Assembly: GCA_028753945.1 (NCBI GenBank)
Contig: JAPNXP010000014.1
Coordinates: 2,976,001 to 3,040,000 of the forward strand
Origin: Hexactinellida sp. DTS-2022
Lineage: Eukaryota; Porifera; Hexactinellida
Length of the DNA stretch: 64,000 bases
Direction of reading: 5' to 3'
The notes under the pieces are model-generated. The model did not search any database. It was not told the DNA's origin and saw nothing but the letters and a program-made list of their open reading frames with translations. Positions 1 through 12,789 of the stretch are shown piece by piece; position 1 is the stretch's first letter, and each line of letters starts with the position of its first letter. The position numbers were made by a program, and so were the translations under genes.

Positions 1-35
1 ATTTATGTCAGATAAAAAGACACTTTATATATATA

Positions 36-295
36 CCGTATTTATTCGAATAGTAGCCTCTATTCGAATAATCGCCTACCTCCAATAATTGCCCCCCTAA
101 AGTAGCAAATAAAAATTTATTACTGCTACCCTGAGTAAACATCTACATCTAATATAACTCACAATACGATTATCAACCGATTATCATAATTAAATTGTAA
201 TAAAATGTGATATTCTAGAAAATTGCTCAAAATTATTGGTCGAAAAATGGAGTAAAAAACAATAATCGCCTAGGCTACTATTCGAGTAAATACGG
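36..295. mobile_element. MITE with TACCGTATTT termini
   Basis: The ends are inverted copies (CCGTATTTATTCGAATAGTAG on the left, its near complement on the right) and are flanked by TA on both sides, as for Tc1/mariner-like MITEs. There is no coding capacity. A short relative lies at 31602-31693 and diverged ones near 19785-20025 and 29819-29870. Confidence 0.7.
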
Positions 296-297
296 TA

Positions 298-690
298 TAT
301 AGAATTTGAATTTGATATAAATTTAATTGTCTCAATTTCGAAATCACAGTTTTCCTCGAATCATTATATGAATTGATTCATAAGTATTCATATATAGTGG
401 GGTAAAATTAAGGTTACGTGACCAACCGCTGGCTAGTTAAGTTTTATGCCTGATTCTGATACTTTAGGATATAACTCGCGATTTAAGGTCCCATGCCGCT
501 CTGGAAAGTTTGGGCAAACTTTTTTATAGCGACAAATTCAAAGGGCCTTCGGCAATCATTTTGAAAAATTAAGGCCCCTCTCTGAACATTTCATAAATTG
601 AGATTAGAGTATCTTTGAACAGTATGCAATAAGTAGTAGCTGCACTGAAAATTTCAACTCAATCGGGACTATAGTTTTAATGTAATAACC
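298..690. other. Non-coding, no feature recognised
   Basis: AT-rich sequence without a supported gene or clear repeat ends. Confidence 0.4.
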
Positions 691-1560
691 TTTTGAAGAT
701 TATTACGTCATTTGTCACCATGGGAGGTCCATTCTTAATAGGGATGGGACGGATGCGAATTTTTCCACATCCGCGAATACGGATGTGCATGCGGATGCCA
801 AATTTTTAACTCCGCGGTTACTGATGCGGATGCGGAGTTTTCATCTTTACATCCGCGAATGCGGATGCGGATGCGGAGCTCAAAACTATTGGCTTTCATT
901 TTTACAATATTATATTTAGTACTATTACTATACTTTGGACTCTCGTAATATGTACAGGGATTAGGCGAACAAAGCTTAATTCCCACACAAATACATGCAA
1001 ATGAATGCACATCAGACTATTAGGGAGTATGAACTGTGTAAGTAGTAAGAATATCTGGCCTTTCTAAGAGTCCACCTGTAGACAAAGGGTCCCCATTTAG
1101 ACATTTACTGAAGTAGACTATAAGAGAAATGGACTTAGAGAATGGATAATTATAGAAGAACAATATTACATACAAAAACTGTGCAATTAAACTAGTAATG
1201 AATAACAAAATTATGTTAGACAATTAATTAAGGAAGTGAACTATTAGATAAGTGGAGAAGTGGACTATTAGAGAGAACAGCCTTAATTGGGAGGGGAAGG
1301 ATGTGAAATTAATAAACTCCGCGGACTCAGATGTTAGGCGGTGCGAGATTTTTAAACTCCGCGGAATCGGATGTAAAGGCGGAGTTGATAAATCATGCGG
1401 AGCTCCGCGGATAAGGATGCGGATGCGGAGCTCTGTCCCATCCCTAATTCTAAAAGAGTGTTTTTAAGGGATTTGAAAGATATCTTATCCTATATACATG
1501 CAATAACCTTTTAACTCGCTATGTAGTATGTCTCCATGTCTCCATGCTACTACATATGAA
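690..1560. repeat. Older dispersed repeat, split by a hAT MITE
   Basis: The sequences on both sides of the 739-1446 insertion match one uninterrupted stretch at about 26540-26700 in inverse orientation (shared blocks include CACCATGGGAGGTCC and GTGTTTTTAAGGGATTTGA). The copy at 26.6 kb therefore shows the unfilled state. Confidence 0.7.
739..1446. mobile_element. Non-autonomous hAT-like element (TAGGGATGGGAC ends)
   Basis: Inverted ends TAGGGATGGGAC / GTCCCATCCCTA enclose 708 bp rich in GCGGATGCGGA-type subterminal repeats. Flanks are ATTCTTAA (731-738) and ATTCTAAA (1447-1454), an 8-bp duplication with one mismatch. The related repeat at 26.6 kb lacks this insertion, which confirms the boundaries. 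No transposase is encoded. Confidence 0.75.
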
Positions 1561-1599
1561 CGTAATATTTGTATCATTCCCCCCTTTAATTAGTGCTAT

Positions 1600-3988
1600 A
1601 TGAAGAAATATTTAACGCTAAAAAGGAAACCTCAAGTTGGGGTAACTCTAACAGAATATTTATTCAAACCAAAAAACGACAATCTTGATGGTTTACTAGC
1701 ACAACTATAAGACATTGATGAACAATTTATATTTGAATCTCCATTACTACCAGATAATCACATTGAATTAGTTCCACAGGACATTGCACAATCTCAAAGT
1801 ACTCCATTAGCAAAAACACCAACACAAGTGGTACCAGTTATCATCGAGCCGCTGCAACCTCCGAAAGATATATCCTAAGTGGCTGGAGAAAAGCCATCTC
1901 GACCACTGGTGAAAGTGTACCCAAAACAAGAAAATGGCCACTAAGCTGGTCGATCATTCCTTTCTGCATGGTATGCTGATAACGACTGGATTGAATACTC
2001 GATGGAAAGAGACGCTGTGTTTTGTTTTCCATGTCGTCACTTCGCTCCGGCATCGTATGGCAATGCTGATGATTTGTTTATACGTACTGGTTTCCAAAAT
2101 TGGAAAAAGGCAAAAGGAAAGGAAGAAAATTTCCCAAACACATCAACTCTCAATGCCATAAGATATCAGTAGCTGGTTCAATTGAATATCATAAAAACTT
2201 AGTTTCAAATACATCAATTCGACAAATGGTGGATGCACAATATATGGAGCATGTCTCCAGAACAACCACTACATAAGGACATTAGGAGAAATAATTCTTC
2301 TCACGGCTAATCAGAATATAGCTCAGCGAGGTCATAAGGAAACGGATGATATCTCAAATCCAGGAAATGTTCTCAAGATTCTGAAGTTTACTGCAAGACG
2401 AGATCCAATTAAGCTGAAAGATTGATCGATGGTCTACAAATGCGAAGTACACTAGCTCGACTATTCAAAATGAGATTATCGATGTTCTTGCTCACATGGT
2501 CTAGAGTCTAGACGATATACTAGAATGTGTAAATCCAGTTCCTACTTTTCTATTGAGGCCGACGAAGCGAAGGATATCAGACAGACAGAAAAATTGTCTC
2601 TTGTCATATGATTTTATGATGAATTATAATGTCGTATTAATGAGTGCTTTATTAAACTTATACCCATGAATAAACTAGATGCGGAATTTATAACGGATGA
2701 TATTTTGAGCAAATTGGACTAACTTGGACTGGATTACAGGTTGTCATTAATAGGAATGGGATTTGATGGTGCGTTTGTTATGAGTGGTCGAGTAAAGGGT
2801 GTGCAGAAACGCATTCGAGACAAAGCGCCATTGGCTCAATACATTCATTGTCATGCACATTGATTAAATCTGGTTTTGATAGCGTCGACTAAATCAGTCC
2901 CAGAGGCTGATGATTTTTCAGTCTCCTGGAAAACTCTATATTTTAATAGGCAACTCTGTTATCCATAGCAGATTTGTTGAACTAAAGCACGAAATGTTCC
3001 CTGGAGAGAACAGACGAGAATTACAACATCTTAGTGACACCCGATGGTGGTGTAGGGATACTTCTTGTGCAAATGCATTAATAACTTTTCCCGTCATTAT
3101 GCGTGTTTTAAGGAAAACTGCAGAATTTGATGTTTCGGCCCGCTCAGTGGACGCGCGAGGATTATTTTCATAAATAGATATCGATTTTCTGCTTCTATTA
3201 TATTTTTAAAAAGATATTTTGTGTAAAGTTAATAAATTGTCCGAGTTTTTGCAACGGAAGGATGTTGATTTGGGTAAGGCTTCGAATTTTGCCAAGTCAC
3301 TATGTAAAGAATTGCTGGATATTCGGAATGGTGACTTAGAAACCGCTACACTGAGAACCTATCAAAACTTTGCAAAGAGTGCTCTATCTCTATGGAACCC
3401 AAGTAAAAAGACGGAAAAAAGTGCCGTGCAAGTTGGCAGACTACTCGACTGAAACAGTTGGGCTTGGTTACAGATCAGAAGGTTCTCCAACATTAAACAT
3501 ACTGAGTCCAAATCTTGATTGTCTCATAAGCGAGATGACCCGACGCTTTTCTTCATCATCTGAATCTATTCCACTGAGAATTTGTGCGCTTGACCCGACG
3601 GCTGAATCATTTCTATCGGAACAATATCTGCTTGCATTTGCAAAAGTTTATTCTATAAACAAAGAGGACTTGGAGCATGAAATACCTCTTGTAAAAAGCT
3701 GATCGCCCATAAGAACGAAAATTTAACTTCTATTCTTGAATTGAATTTGGGTGTTTACATAAGATTCTTATCATTTCAGTTACTCTGCCAGTAACTAGTG
3801 CCACTTGTGAAAGAAATTTTTCAAAAATGAAATTAATTAAGACCTATTTACGAAATTCAATGTCGAACGATACGCTTACAAATCTTGCTATACTTTCTCT
3901 TGAAGACCGTTCTGAAGATATTGATTTGAAATTGTTCGTAGATGAATTTGACGCTCGTCACGAAAACAGGAGGATAAATCTCCATTAA
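1600..3988 (+). pseudogene. Decayed hAT transposase (ZMYM1/TTF zinc-finger type)
   Basis: An ATG at 1600 starts a lysine-rich N-terminus. Fragments in shifting frames follow: a TTF-type zinc-finger segment (about 1960-2220, with WYADNDWIEYS, a CFPC motif and HINSQCHK), middle segments that read in pieces (2900-3700), and a hAT C-terminal dimerisation segment (about 3795-3988) with TSATCERNFSKMK followed by LTNLAILSLE. Several stops and frameshifts (for example at 1708 and 1876) make it non-functional. An active enzyme of this group would cut and paste a hAT element through an RNase H-like core; here only the order of the blocks remains. The left terminus was not located. The right end may lie near the CACTG at about 4240, but G/C tracts from another insertion obscure it. 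Family assignment is by motif only. Confidence 0.7.
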
Positions 3989-4139
3989 TTTATAATATTG
4001 CTAATTCATAATACACATTAGTTTCTATTTTCAATGTATTAATCATTGAGTAGAAACTTTTCGATATTTATTAGAATAATTAAAAAAATAAAATCTCTTC
4101 TAAAACATAGCTAGTTATAGTTCTGCAGAAATTAAATTG

Positions 4140-4250
4140 AAAGACGACCCCTCAGGAGCCCCCGCCACCCCCACAGGTTTTTGTCTTGCCCCCAAACCCC
4201 CCCCCCCCCCCCCCACGTTCAAAAATTCTAGTTAAGCCACTGATGCCAAT
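4140..4250. repeat. C-tract MITE remnant
   Basis: A proline-coding-like C-rich stretch with a long poly-C run, ending in TTCTAGTTAAGCCACTG. This terminus resembles other CAGTGGCNTA-type hAT MITE ends in the window. No partner end was found. Confidence 0.35.
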
Positions 4251-4935
4251 CAACCACATAAAAAAAGAAAATACCAAGATATATGCAGGAAAAGATGAAC
4301 TTGGAACTATATCTTTATCAATGATACAGAAATATGTACGTAAGGTAATATCGTTCGTCTGTAGTCAGAGAGAAAAATTCTTCCCGTCTACTTCCCCTAA
4401 ATTATTTCGCGCCATTTATGAAAGAATTTATTGGAAACACATGCTTTAACATAATCTAGGTCAAAGATTTACCAGAATGTAGCAATACAGAATCGACAAA
4501 ATGCACGCCCCCTAAAACATAGGCGCCCAACTTGCCATTCTGGGATGGGGCTCCCATCTCGAGAATTTTCCAGGGATGGGTATGTACGGTTTTCAATCCC
4601 GAGAATTTGAGGATGGAGGAAATCTGCGCTTACTTACAAAAGACAATTAAGGAGATAGAAAGGTCGATTTCAGGAAATCAAACGCAAACTAAAAGCAACA
4701 TTTAATCTATTACCATTTCTAAATATACTTTAAGATGCTATCTATCCAAATCAGAAAGAAAAATTTGATTCTGACATTTTTTTAACCTTTTTGACGCTCT
4801 AAATGTCAAAATCGCAGTCATTTGGTTAAAAATAAATCCGCAAAATTTCTTGGGAGTGACCTTTGTATACCTTAGCATATCTCAAAAAGTATAAGTCTTA
4901 GAGAGAAATAACTATCCCTCAAAAATAATCCTTAT
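4250..4935. other. Non-coding, no feature recognised
   Basis: No supported gene. It contains short G/C-rich remnants (4500-4620) of the kind seen in MITEs elsewhere in the window. Confidence 0.3.
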
Positions 4936-5210
4936 CAGTTGTTCTTGTGATTATGCCGTGTCGATTTTCAACTTCAATAGGGTTAATAATTATATAATGC
5001 CAAAATTCTGATAAAATCGAGTTAATATTTGAAAATCTATAGAAAAAAAGAATTAAACCGATATCGTAAATCCTGTGCGGCATAATCACTTATAAATTCT
5101 AATAATAGAGTAGAGTTAAAATTGCACTATAATAGAACTTGCGCCAAATAGAGTAACTATAGCTAGAATTAAAATTGACTAGTATGGATTCATTATTAGG
5201 CTATTTTAAA
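4935..5210. repeat. Dispersed repeat, copy 1 (inverse of 25545-25790)
   Basis: Blocks such as TATAGAAAAAAAGAATT, TATAATAGAACTTGCGCCAAA and AATTCTGATAAAATCG recur in inverse orientation at 25545-25790. Non-coding and of unknown class. Confidence 0.65.
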
Positions 5211-5257
5211 CTATTGATATCTAATTTAAATTTTCATTTTAGAGAATTGTGGTAATG

Positions 5258-5342
5258 TTACAGTTTATGGACGTGCCTGGTGTACACGCGGATACACCAG
5301 TGTGCACGCATGTACACCAGCCACGTCCATAAACTGCAACAT
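5258..5342. repeat. Short palindrome (hairpin)
   Basis: GTTACAGTTTATGGACGTG is mirrored by CACGTCCATAAACTGCAAC around a core that also pairs through GGTGTAC/GTACACC. This looks like the terminal hairpin of a small foldback element. Confidence 0.7.
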
Positions 5343-5432
5343 ATACTTTACTAGCCAACAGGTTTCAATTACAATTTTATAATATGTATATTATTTGAGC
5401 TAACGAGATAACCTTTTAATGTAGCTGAAACC

Positions 5433-5677
5433 CAGTGGCGTATCCAGGGGGGGGGGGGGATTTGGGTGTCAAAACACCCCCCTCATAATTGGTTTCCAAA
5501 AGGGATATGTTGTTTATATAATTTGGTACAACTGCACAATATTACACTCCTCCTACTATGTGACAAGAATAGCTGTACATCGATGTTTGAGCGTCTAAGA
5601 TTTTTTTTAAAAATTGGGGGCTTGCCCCCAGACCCCTCCTTATCATCGCTCGCTAAGCTCGCTCCAAAGCACCACTG
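5433..5677. mobile_element. hAT-type MITE (CAGTGGCGTATCC end)
   Basis: Starts CAGTGGCGTATCCAGG followed by a long G run, and ends CCAAAGCACCACTG. It is 245 bp with no gene. Flanks share AAACC, so a clean 8-bp duplication is not evident. Confidence 0.5.
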
Positions 5678-5935
5678 AAACCAGCTATCCTTAAGAATTA
5701 TTGAGCTATTTATTAACCAATAAAGCAATGAGAATAACTTAATTAAATATCATACTTTCCAAAACAAATCACATTATTGCATTATTTACGAATCACAACC
5801 CAAAACGAAGTACTAGTTATAAATGTTAACTCGAGGAAAGTACGGCGCGAAATGGTCCATAATTTTAGGCGCGCCTGTACCAACGATGCAGAAAATATAA
5901 CATGGGTTAGTAAATATCCTCTCTCAAATAACAAC

Positions 5936-6355
5936 AAGGCTGGATTCTGTTAACCGGTTAACCGGTTAACCGTTGCTGACATCGGTTAACGGTTAGAGAT
6001 TTCATTAACCAGTTAGCCGGTCTGTTGAATAACAGCGGAGTTATTGCTAAATTAATGTATCAAGTATTAATTTTTTTTGAATTTTATTAGAATATGTAGT
6101 CCTAAATCCATTTCTCATCACCACTTAATAAATTTTATTGGACAACATTGATTTAAATTTAACTAAAGCACGAAATGTATCAGTTAATTTAATTATGCAG
6201 TTATACTTTATACAACTTGAGTCTTATTCTGTAGTGTAATCAAATTTTTATAAAGGATTTATTGTATTGAGTAGGATGGGCGGTTAACCGGTTAACCGTG
6301 GCGAGAAATCGAATTGTAACCGTTGGCTCAGATCGGTTAGCCAACCCCACCCTTG
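5936..6355. mobile_element. hAT-type MITE, GGTTAACCGG family
   Basis: Subterminal GGTTAACCGG repeats lie at both ends, with termini AAGGCTGGATT and CCCACCCTTG. It is flanked by a perfect 8-bp duplication ATAACAAC (5928-5935 and 6356-6363). An inverted second copy with its own 8-bp duplication lies at 58506-59093. Confidence 0.85.
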
Positions 6356-6363
6356 ATAACAAC

Positions 6364-8090
6364 AAACTGAAATGAACGAAGTAGTAGTGAGTAATTTACA
6401 AGAATATGGTTAACTGATTTATCATTTATATTACTGATTTTTAAGGAGGGAAAGGACGCGAAGCGGCCGTTAATTGGCGACCGAGACCGAACGGCTCGTA
6501 GAATTGATAAATACAAATTATTTTTATTATAACATACAACCATTAGCAAAAGAGAACACTGTGAATACGCTAGTGTATATGCACGAATATGAAAATAGTG
6601 ATTTTCGTGCATATACGCTAGTCTGCATGCATGCAGGCTAGAAACTTAGCGCGCATGCATGTACGCTAGCGTGCAGGCATGCGCACTAATCTTGCGTACA
6701 CGATGCAATATCTCTATCTCTACTGAATATTAGCTCAAATCAAGTGAGTACCCATCCCGACATTTTGGAAACTTGGGCGCCACTGTAGCACCTCTAAAAT
6801 CTTACCCATTTTGCCAACAATCTATGAAAGTAAATTCGACACAAGCAATAAGTTACCCAATCAATTCCAAACCAATATCTTAATAACTAGAACTTTTAGT
6901 ATTTCAGAAGAAAAATGATATTGTTCCGGATTTCTGGAAGTGTAAGTAATGTAATTAGAGAATGTAGAATTAGGCATTGTTTTAAAAATACTCACAGACG
7001 GGATGGGAGTGTTTTTCATCTGAATGGAAAAGGTAGAATTTTTTTTGGAATAGTATGTATTGTAGGTCCGTACAGGGAAATATTTAAATATAATTTAAAT
7101 ATTCAAATTACATTTCATCTTAATTAAAGTAAGTATAAATATTACAAATAGATTTACGTAGTAATTAATTTATTAATTCGACTAATATAATTGACATAAT
7201 CACCATCAACTGTAAAGATGTTTCCATTGCAGTTATATAAAACACATTTACTTAGAAACAACTAACAGAATTATAATAATAGTAATTATCAAGCAGTAGG
7301 GAAATGTAATATGTTCTTATAGTATCAATAGTAATAGGCGACGTTAATGTGGGGACTGGAGGGGCCTGCACTCCCATTTTACAAAACTGGGGGGGCGGGG
7401 GAGTACCTTTCTCCCCCATAATTTTTTATCACGAGTCTGAATAGTAGATTTCAGAACCTTTTGGGTTCCCAACTAGTCAGGTTAATTGAGGTAGCACTCT
7501 TTTTAAATATATGACAATTGAGATTTTGTACCTCCTCCTTGGCGCTTTCACCCTTGCAGCAGGCCCTAACTATTTAGCTGGGCCCGCATGGATAAAATAC
7601 TAAGACGATAGGGTGCATGAAGGTTCGGCACTAGTAAAATTTGGGTGCGACACTACCGCACTAAATAGTTATATTATTGGGAACTATGGTTTAACAAATA
7701 TTTTTGGTGCAACTTGTTCCCCAAGTGCCGTATCCTGGAAAATGCTCCCCAAGCCACTGCTCTCTATAAACATGCTCATCATGACCTCCGATTCGTTTAT
7801 TCAAATAAATCTAAATACAGTGCACACTCGCTATCTGGAAGAGAGGTGTTCCGATTTTTTTTTAAACTGTTCGAATTTGTGAATTCGTATGGAGTAGTCA
7901 ACTAATACGGGAAATCTAAGCCTCTATAAATGAGATCGTGAATTCCAGATAATCCAAACCATACAACTCCAACGCTTTTAAATCCAAACTAAACATTTAA
8001 CATGGTACGTTGGATGCCGGGTATAAGCACATCATCGGGAAATGCACTTAATGTCCTTATAACTGGCATGTTCGTATAACCGACATAAAT
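6364..8090. other. Gene-free interval with short repeats
   Basis: It contains tandem or palindromic GCATGC-rich sequence at about 6600-6700 and a G-tract remnant near 7385, but no recognisable gene. The small open frames at 6915-7127 and 7613-7905 match nothing I know and have no supporting signals. Confidence 0.4.
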
Positions 8091-8098
8091 AAATAGGA

Positions 8099-8349
8099 CA
8101 GGGTTGATAAAAATCATGATTTTTTGAAAAATCAGACTTTTTGATATAAATCAGAATTTTGATTTTAATTGTTTTTTGCAATCTATATCACACTGGCGCA
8201 TATTATTTTGCTAATAGAATAATTACATTGATAATGACTCATTATCAATGAAATTTGAATAATTATCAATGTATTTCTTTTCTTTTCGCAAAAACAATAG
8301 ACATAAAAATCATTGATTTAAATCATTAGATTTAAATCAAACAACCCTG
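8099..8349. mobile_element. hAT-type MITE (CAGGGTTG...CAACCCTG)
   Basis: The inverted termini CAGGGTTG/CAACCCTG flank 251 bp of AAATC/GATTT-rich sequence. The flanking octamers AAATAGGA and ATATAGGG agree at 6 of 8 positions, consistent with an old duplication. Confidence 0.55.
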
Positions 8350-8869
8350 ATATAGGGTAAATGTCACCCGTTTTCAAAATAGTGTTCTTAGATCTGAAAT
8401 GTTCTTATATCCGGTGTGCTTATATCCGACATCTAATGTACTAACCAAATACTTCCCTAAGACATTTTTTCACAATTCCAATGTAATGTTCAAAAAATTC
8501 CAAATTTTACGAATGATATTGTTGGATCTGCTGTTCGGACTAGCGAGGTTCGGCATAGGGAGGCTGAACAAAATTTGTATAAATTATAGTGTGGTAATAT
8601 TATTTTATAAGTCAATTCAAATTTATTCATGATCAACAATTCTACAATGGAACAATTCTTAGTAAGACTAAAGGATGGTAAATCGCTTGGCCCGACTAAT
8701 GCGGTAAATTAATCAATCTGGCCCGTAGGTTCAAAAGGTTGCCGACCCTTGCTCTAGATGGTCTCCACACTGATTGCGACACACGGCGCCTGGCCATGGC
8801 TACGCCACTGGGGTCCTATATTGCAATCAAATTTATGAATTTATAGTGTAGTGATAAGTATTATAATGG

Positions 8870-11440
8870 ACAAGGTGAAAAGAAGAAAAATATCAAGCTA
8901 TCTCGTGTTAACTGAATAACAATACTTTCAAAGAGTTGATAGTTTTACTTTTTAGAAATCTGTTTCTACTTCTTTTTGGCAGTATTGATACCAATAAGCC
9001 TTCTTTGAGAGAAGGAGAAGAAATCAGACTGGGAAATGAGAATGAGGAATAAGTCTTTGAGGTTTGCTTCGAAAGATATCTTTCTGGCCAATTGTTCACG
9101 GTAGAGTCGAATGTTTTTGTGACAAGCCTCCAAGCCTTCTACAGAAAAGGATTTCAAACCTCAGGCTCCATTGAACTGTTCAATCAGTTGGGCACTATAA
9201 GCCAACACTTTGTGCAAAGTAGGAGTAATACTCGCCCAAGGCAAAGTTTCAACAATTAGATGATAAGTGTCTTTACATAATGTGGATAGTTTATCGCTGT
9301 CAATAAGCTCATCACAATTGAATATTCGCAACATTACAGCTAAATTTGTGTATATGAAACCAAGTGGTAGGTGGTATTCACAGGATATTAAAGTGATAAT
9401 CCAGTAAAAAAGAAATCCTTTTTACTATCACAAATCGTTGAAAACAGTTACGAGCTACATTACCTGTTGAAGTCGTAAATCCTTGAGGAGATGGACAATT
9501 AATATGGATACTTAGCTTCTCTCATAGGAAACTACGTACAAATTCTATAGACTGAAGAATCTTTGGTGAAGTTGGTCTCCATTTTCTCTCTCCAGCATGT
9601 AAATGGTACACAAGCTGCATAAACCACCCGAATCATAGGCGTAGAAGTCGGGGGGCAAGGGGGCCCGCCCCCTAGATATTTTAGCTGGGGGCGGTCCAAA
9701 CGACCGCCCCCCACTATTTGGTTCTTGTCTCTCCAATGTGTAGTAAAATATTAACAATAATAAATAATCAAAAAAGTTATTGATGCCAACCCATTAAAAA
9801 TAACCCAATTAAGTTGAAACCTTTTGAACAAAGGTGTTTTGGTAAAATCCCGAACTGGTTCTTTGTGAATTGTATATTATCCGAATATTTTCAAGTGGTC
9901 GCAACGAGTTCGGATAATCGAGGTTGTACTGCATAAAAATCTAGGTATCCAGCTTAATTTTTTCGGTATTAGAAATATCTTATCACGCCCCCAGATTTTT
10001 TCGATTTTAAGATAAATTCTACGCCCATCGGCCCATGACCCGAATACCCGAAGATAGCCGTGAAGAGGAGAAGCTGATAGAATGTTTAGATCTGAAGATT
10101 ATTTATGTGTTATTCCAAAACTCTCTTTGCTTGGTAGAGAGAGAAATTCCTCTTAGTTTTCTCATCAAAAATATATTAGCTGAGTCAATTGAACGGTTGA
10201 TAGGAAACCCCTGTTGAATGAGTTCTATGTCAGTATGTTGTTCTTTCGTTGAGGTGCATAAATGGCAAGAAGCCCCGCCTGCACCATCAAGGATGGCTAC
10301 CATTTATGTGTCGAACAAATAACGCATGATATCAACATTCACTTTTCCAGCTGCTAACATGACTCCGTTTGGTTGCAAGAATTTGGTCCCTAGATTAATA
10401 GCAGAGCCCATCAAATACTCTACATTCTCACGATTCTCTCCTTGCGCCATTAATGCTACTGGCCTCATAGTTAAAGGTGAATTTGGAGAAGGATTCGTCC
10501 ATATCGTATTGCCAAACGAATCTTGGAGCCAAATGATCCTAAATGCAAACAAGAGGAATTTTTTGTTGTTGTTATATCAGGATGGTTTCGCATTTGGTTG
10601 TATATGGTGTGTGTGACCCAGATCCATCTATACCATCAACCAGCTTCGCCTTAAGAGGGTAATTGGACGCATCAATTGCTTCAATCTCAACAATTTGACG
10701 AATGGTTTGGGCACAAGCAATCGATAAGGAATGTAGATTTCAATCGGTCTTTCGAAGACTCTATGGAAATATTGCATTTCATTGACTAGACATGATTCCT
10801 GGCGAAATTTGGCGACTTTCTTATACGATGATATGTAAACGTTGACTTCTTTTAAAAAACGTCTCAACTCTCTGTACTTTACTTTCCCGATGGAAAGAGT
10901 ATCTAGGAGAAATTATGAGTTCATTTAACATAACGTTGAATTATGTTCCAGATAAGTCCCCTTTCGACAATTTCCTTGCACAGATTTATGGTAGCATAAT
11001 CCTTTTCTTCGTTGGCAATTTGAACTGAAGGCTTAAAGATGCAATTACCTTTTGTGAAACTTCCTCAAGCTCAGCCAGCGACTTAATGGCGACAATACAG
11101 AGTCGAGGAGGCGTCTGATTTGTTTATACTGTAACTTAAGAAGTGGTGTTCGCATTTCAAAATTTTCGTCAATTTCGAAAACAACTCGGTGCATTCAGAT
11201 AAAGAATCTCAAGAAGACTTTAGTTTTTTCAAGACAACGGACTTAGGGTGGGATTATCAGTAAAGTGCATTCTTTTCTATGTTGTTAAATCCCCAAGCTT
11301 GCGGAAATCTCGTCTGTTGTTCTTGAGATGTATTAACTTCGAACGGATGATTGGTAATTCTGTTTCAGGGATTTCAAATTAACGTACTATCTGTTCGGAT
11401 GCTTCACGTGTATCATTGTTACAGTCTTCTAGAATATTGA
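8870..11440 (-). pseudogene. Broken RAG1/Transib-like DDE transposase
   Basis: Read on the minus strand, conserved blocks appear in the order of the RAG1 core: LVDGIDGSGSH (about 10655-10620, first-Asp region); IWTNPSPNSPLTMRPVAL followed by an EN-rich helix (10500-10430); MRYLFDT-stop-MVAILDG (second-Asp region), then GGASCHLCT (10340-10260); PTLHKVLAYSAQLI (about 9225-9180); and EGLEACHKNIR (about 9140-9110). Known from the family: RAG1 has matching landmarks (a DGMGD-type first-Asp block, a CTLC zinc motif, an HKTLAH stretch, and an EGNESGNK block with the catalytic Glu). In-frame stops (about 10308 and 9163), frameshifts and an inserted MITE (about 9637-10030) show it is dead. No RAG2-like gene was seen, and CACTATG-type termini were not found. 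It may be Transib, a RAG-like element, or another RAG1-fold family; the assignment rests on recognising motifs. Confidence 0.55.
9637..10030. mobile_element. MITE inside the RAG1-like pseudogene
   Basis: It starts near AGGCGTAGAAGTCGGGG and ends near TTCTACGCCCATCGG, which are inverted matches, and it has an internal GGGGGCGG-type G/C block. It interrupts the coding blocks on either side. Exact ends and duplication are uncertain. Confidence 0.5.
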
Positions 11441-11449
11441 ATGCTTCAA

Positions 11450-12740
11450 TATTATCATTTCTAACTGGATAACTTGAACATATTAACATCATTAAACAAA
11501 TAAATACATTAGTCATCAATATTTAATTTTATACTGAACCACATGTATTGGAATATTTAGTAATTTCCCGAAATTTTAGTCCGACGAACAGTTTAATATG
11601 TATAGAACATTTTTGGGTCAAATGATGTCAATTAGTGACCGGTTATTTCTTAATGAGAATTTTCTGTAGTTTAAGATAGAATAGGTGCAATAATTGACCA
11701 CCTCTTACCATATGAGACCGGGCACTAAATATAGAAAAATTATGATTGAAAACAAAATAAATTATAACGAATTTGGAAACCATAAGAAATGTACTAATTA
11801 TAGACAAATATCTGGAAACTAGAAGAGGAAGTGATATTGGTAGGCTTATCAATGCACTGGAAAGCTTCTTTATGTAGTAAATTTAGCTCTTGAAACTTGA
11901 TTGTATTTGAAAACTCGAGTTTTATCTTGGAAACCATAGTTAGTGATTGTTATTCAAAATAAAATATCTTGACTTGCAGATGGAATTTGCTAAAATAAAT
12001 CACAATTCAATGGTCCTTGAGTATCCTAGCAACATATATTTAAGAAATTGAGCAAATACACAGGCTCAAATTTTTAGCTATGACAGCTGATTTGCCCACT
12101 TACCACGCCTTGAAACTTAAGAAGAATGTTACATAATTAATTTGTTTGGGAAAATCAAATTTGTCCATTAGTAGCTCATAAATATCGATTTCAAATGTAT
12201 TACTAAAGAAAAACATGCAAAAAATAGACAAATGATGAGATGAATTTATTTTAGAAAATATTTATATTATGCAGTCTATTTAAACTAATGCGATTGACGT
12301 GTATGCTATTAATAAATCACCAATAGAAGTATAGAACTAACAAAACTGAAATAATGCAGGTGGAGACATGCAGGTAATCACCAAACCTCAATAAGTGCAG
12401 TGAATTTAAATAATAATGGAATATAATTTATTTTAGAATGTGACACCCAATTAGTTCCCACATGCGTCATAACCGATAAATCGGAACAAGTGTGTCTCAT
12501 TTCATGTTGTTTTTGCCATCTAAAATTGTGGGCTAATCGGAAAAATTGAGAGTAATTAGCAAATAAGTGCATTATGACGTCATAATCAAGCTATTTCGTT
12601 TAAAAACCAATAGATCGTTGTCACCGTGTAAGATTACCCCTGCATGCAAATTTTCAGATCTATAGTCCTTATGGTCCATCCATAGCCTACTATATAAAGC
12701 CATTTCACTGCTTTGGACCAGGGATAAGATAAAGCCGGGT
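11450..12740. other. Non-coding, no feature recognised
   Basis: AT-rich; I see neither coding blocks nor repeat ends here. Confidence 0.4.
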
Positions 12741-12789
12741 GTATTTTATGAGGCGCATGCATTTGTCCGAATTTGAGGGATATTTTGAT

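Noticed and set aside
4186-4449. Proline-rich small protein
   Set aside because: The prolines come from a C-tract in a MITE remnant; no other coding signal.
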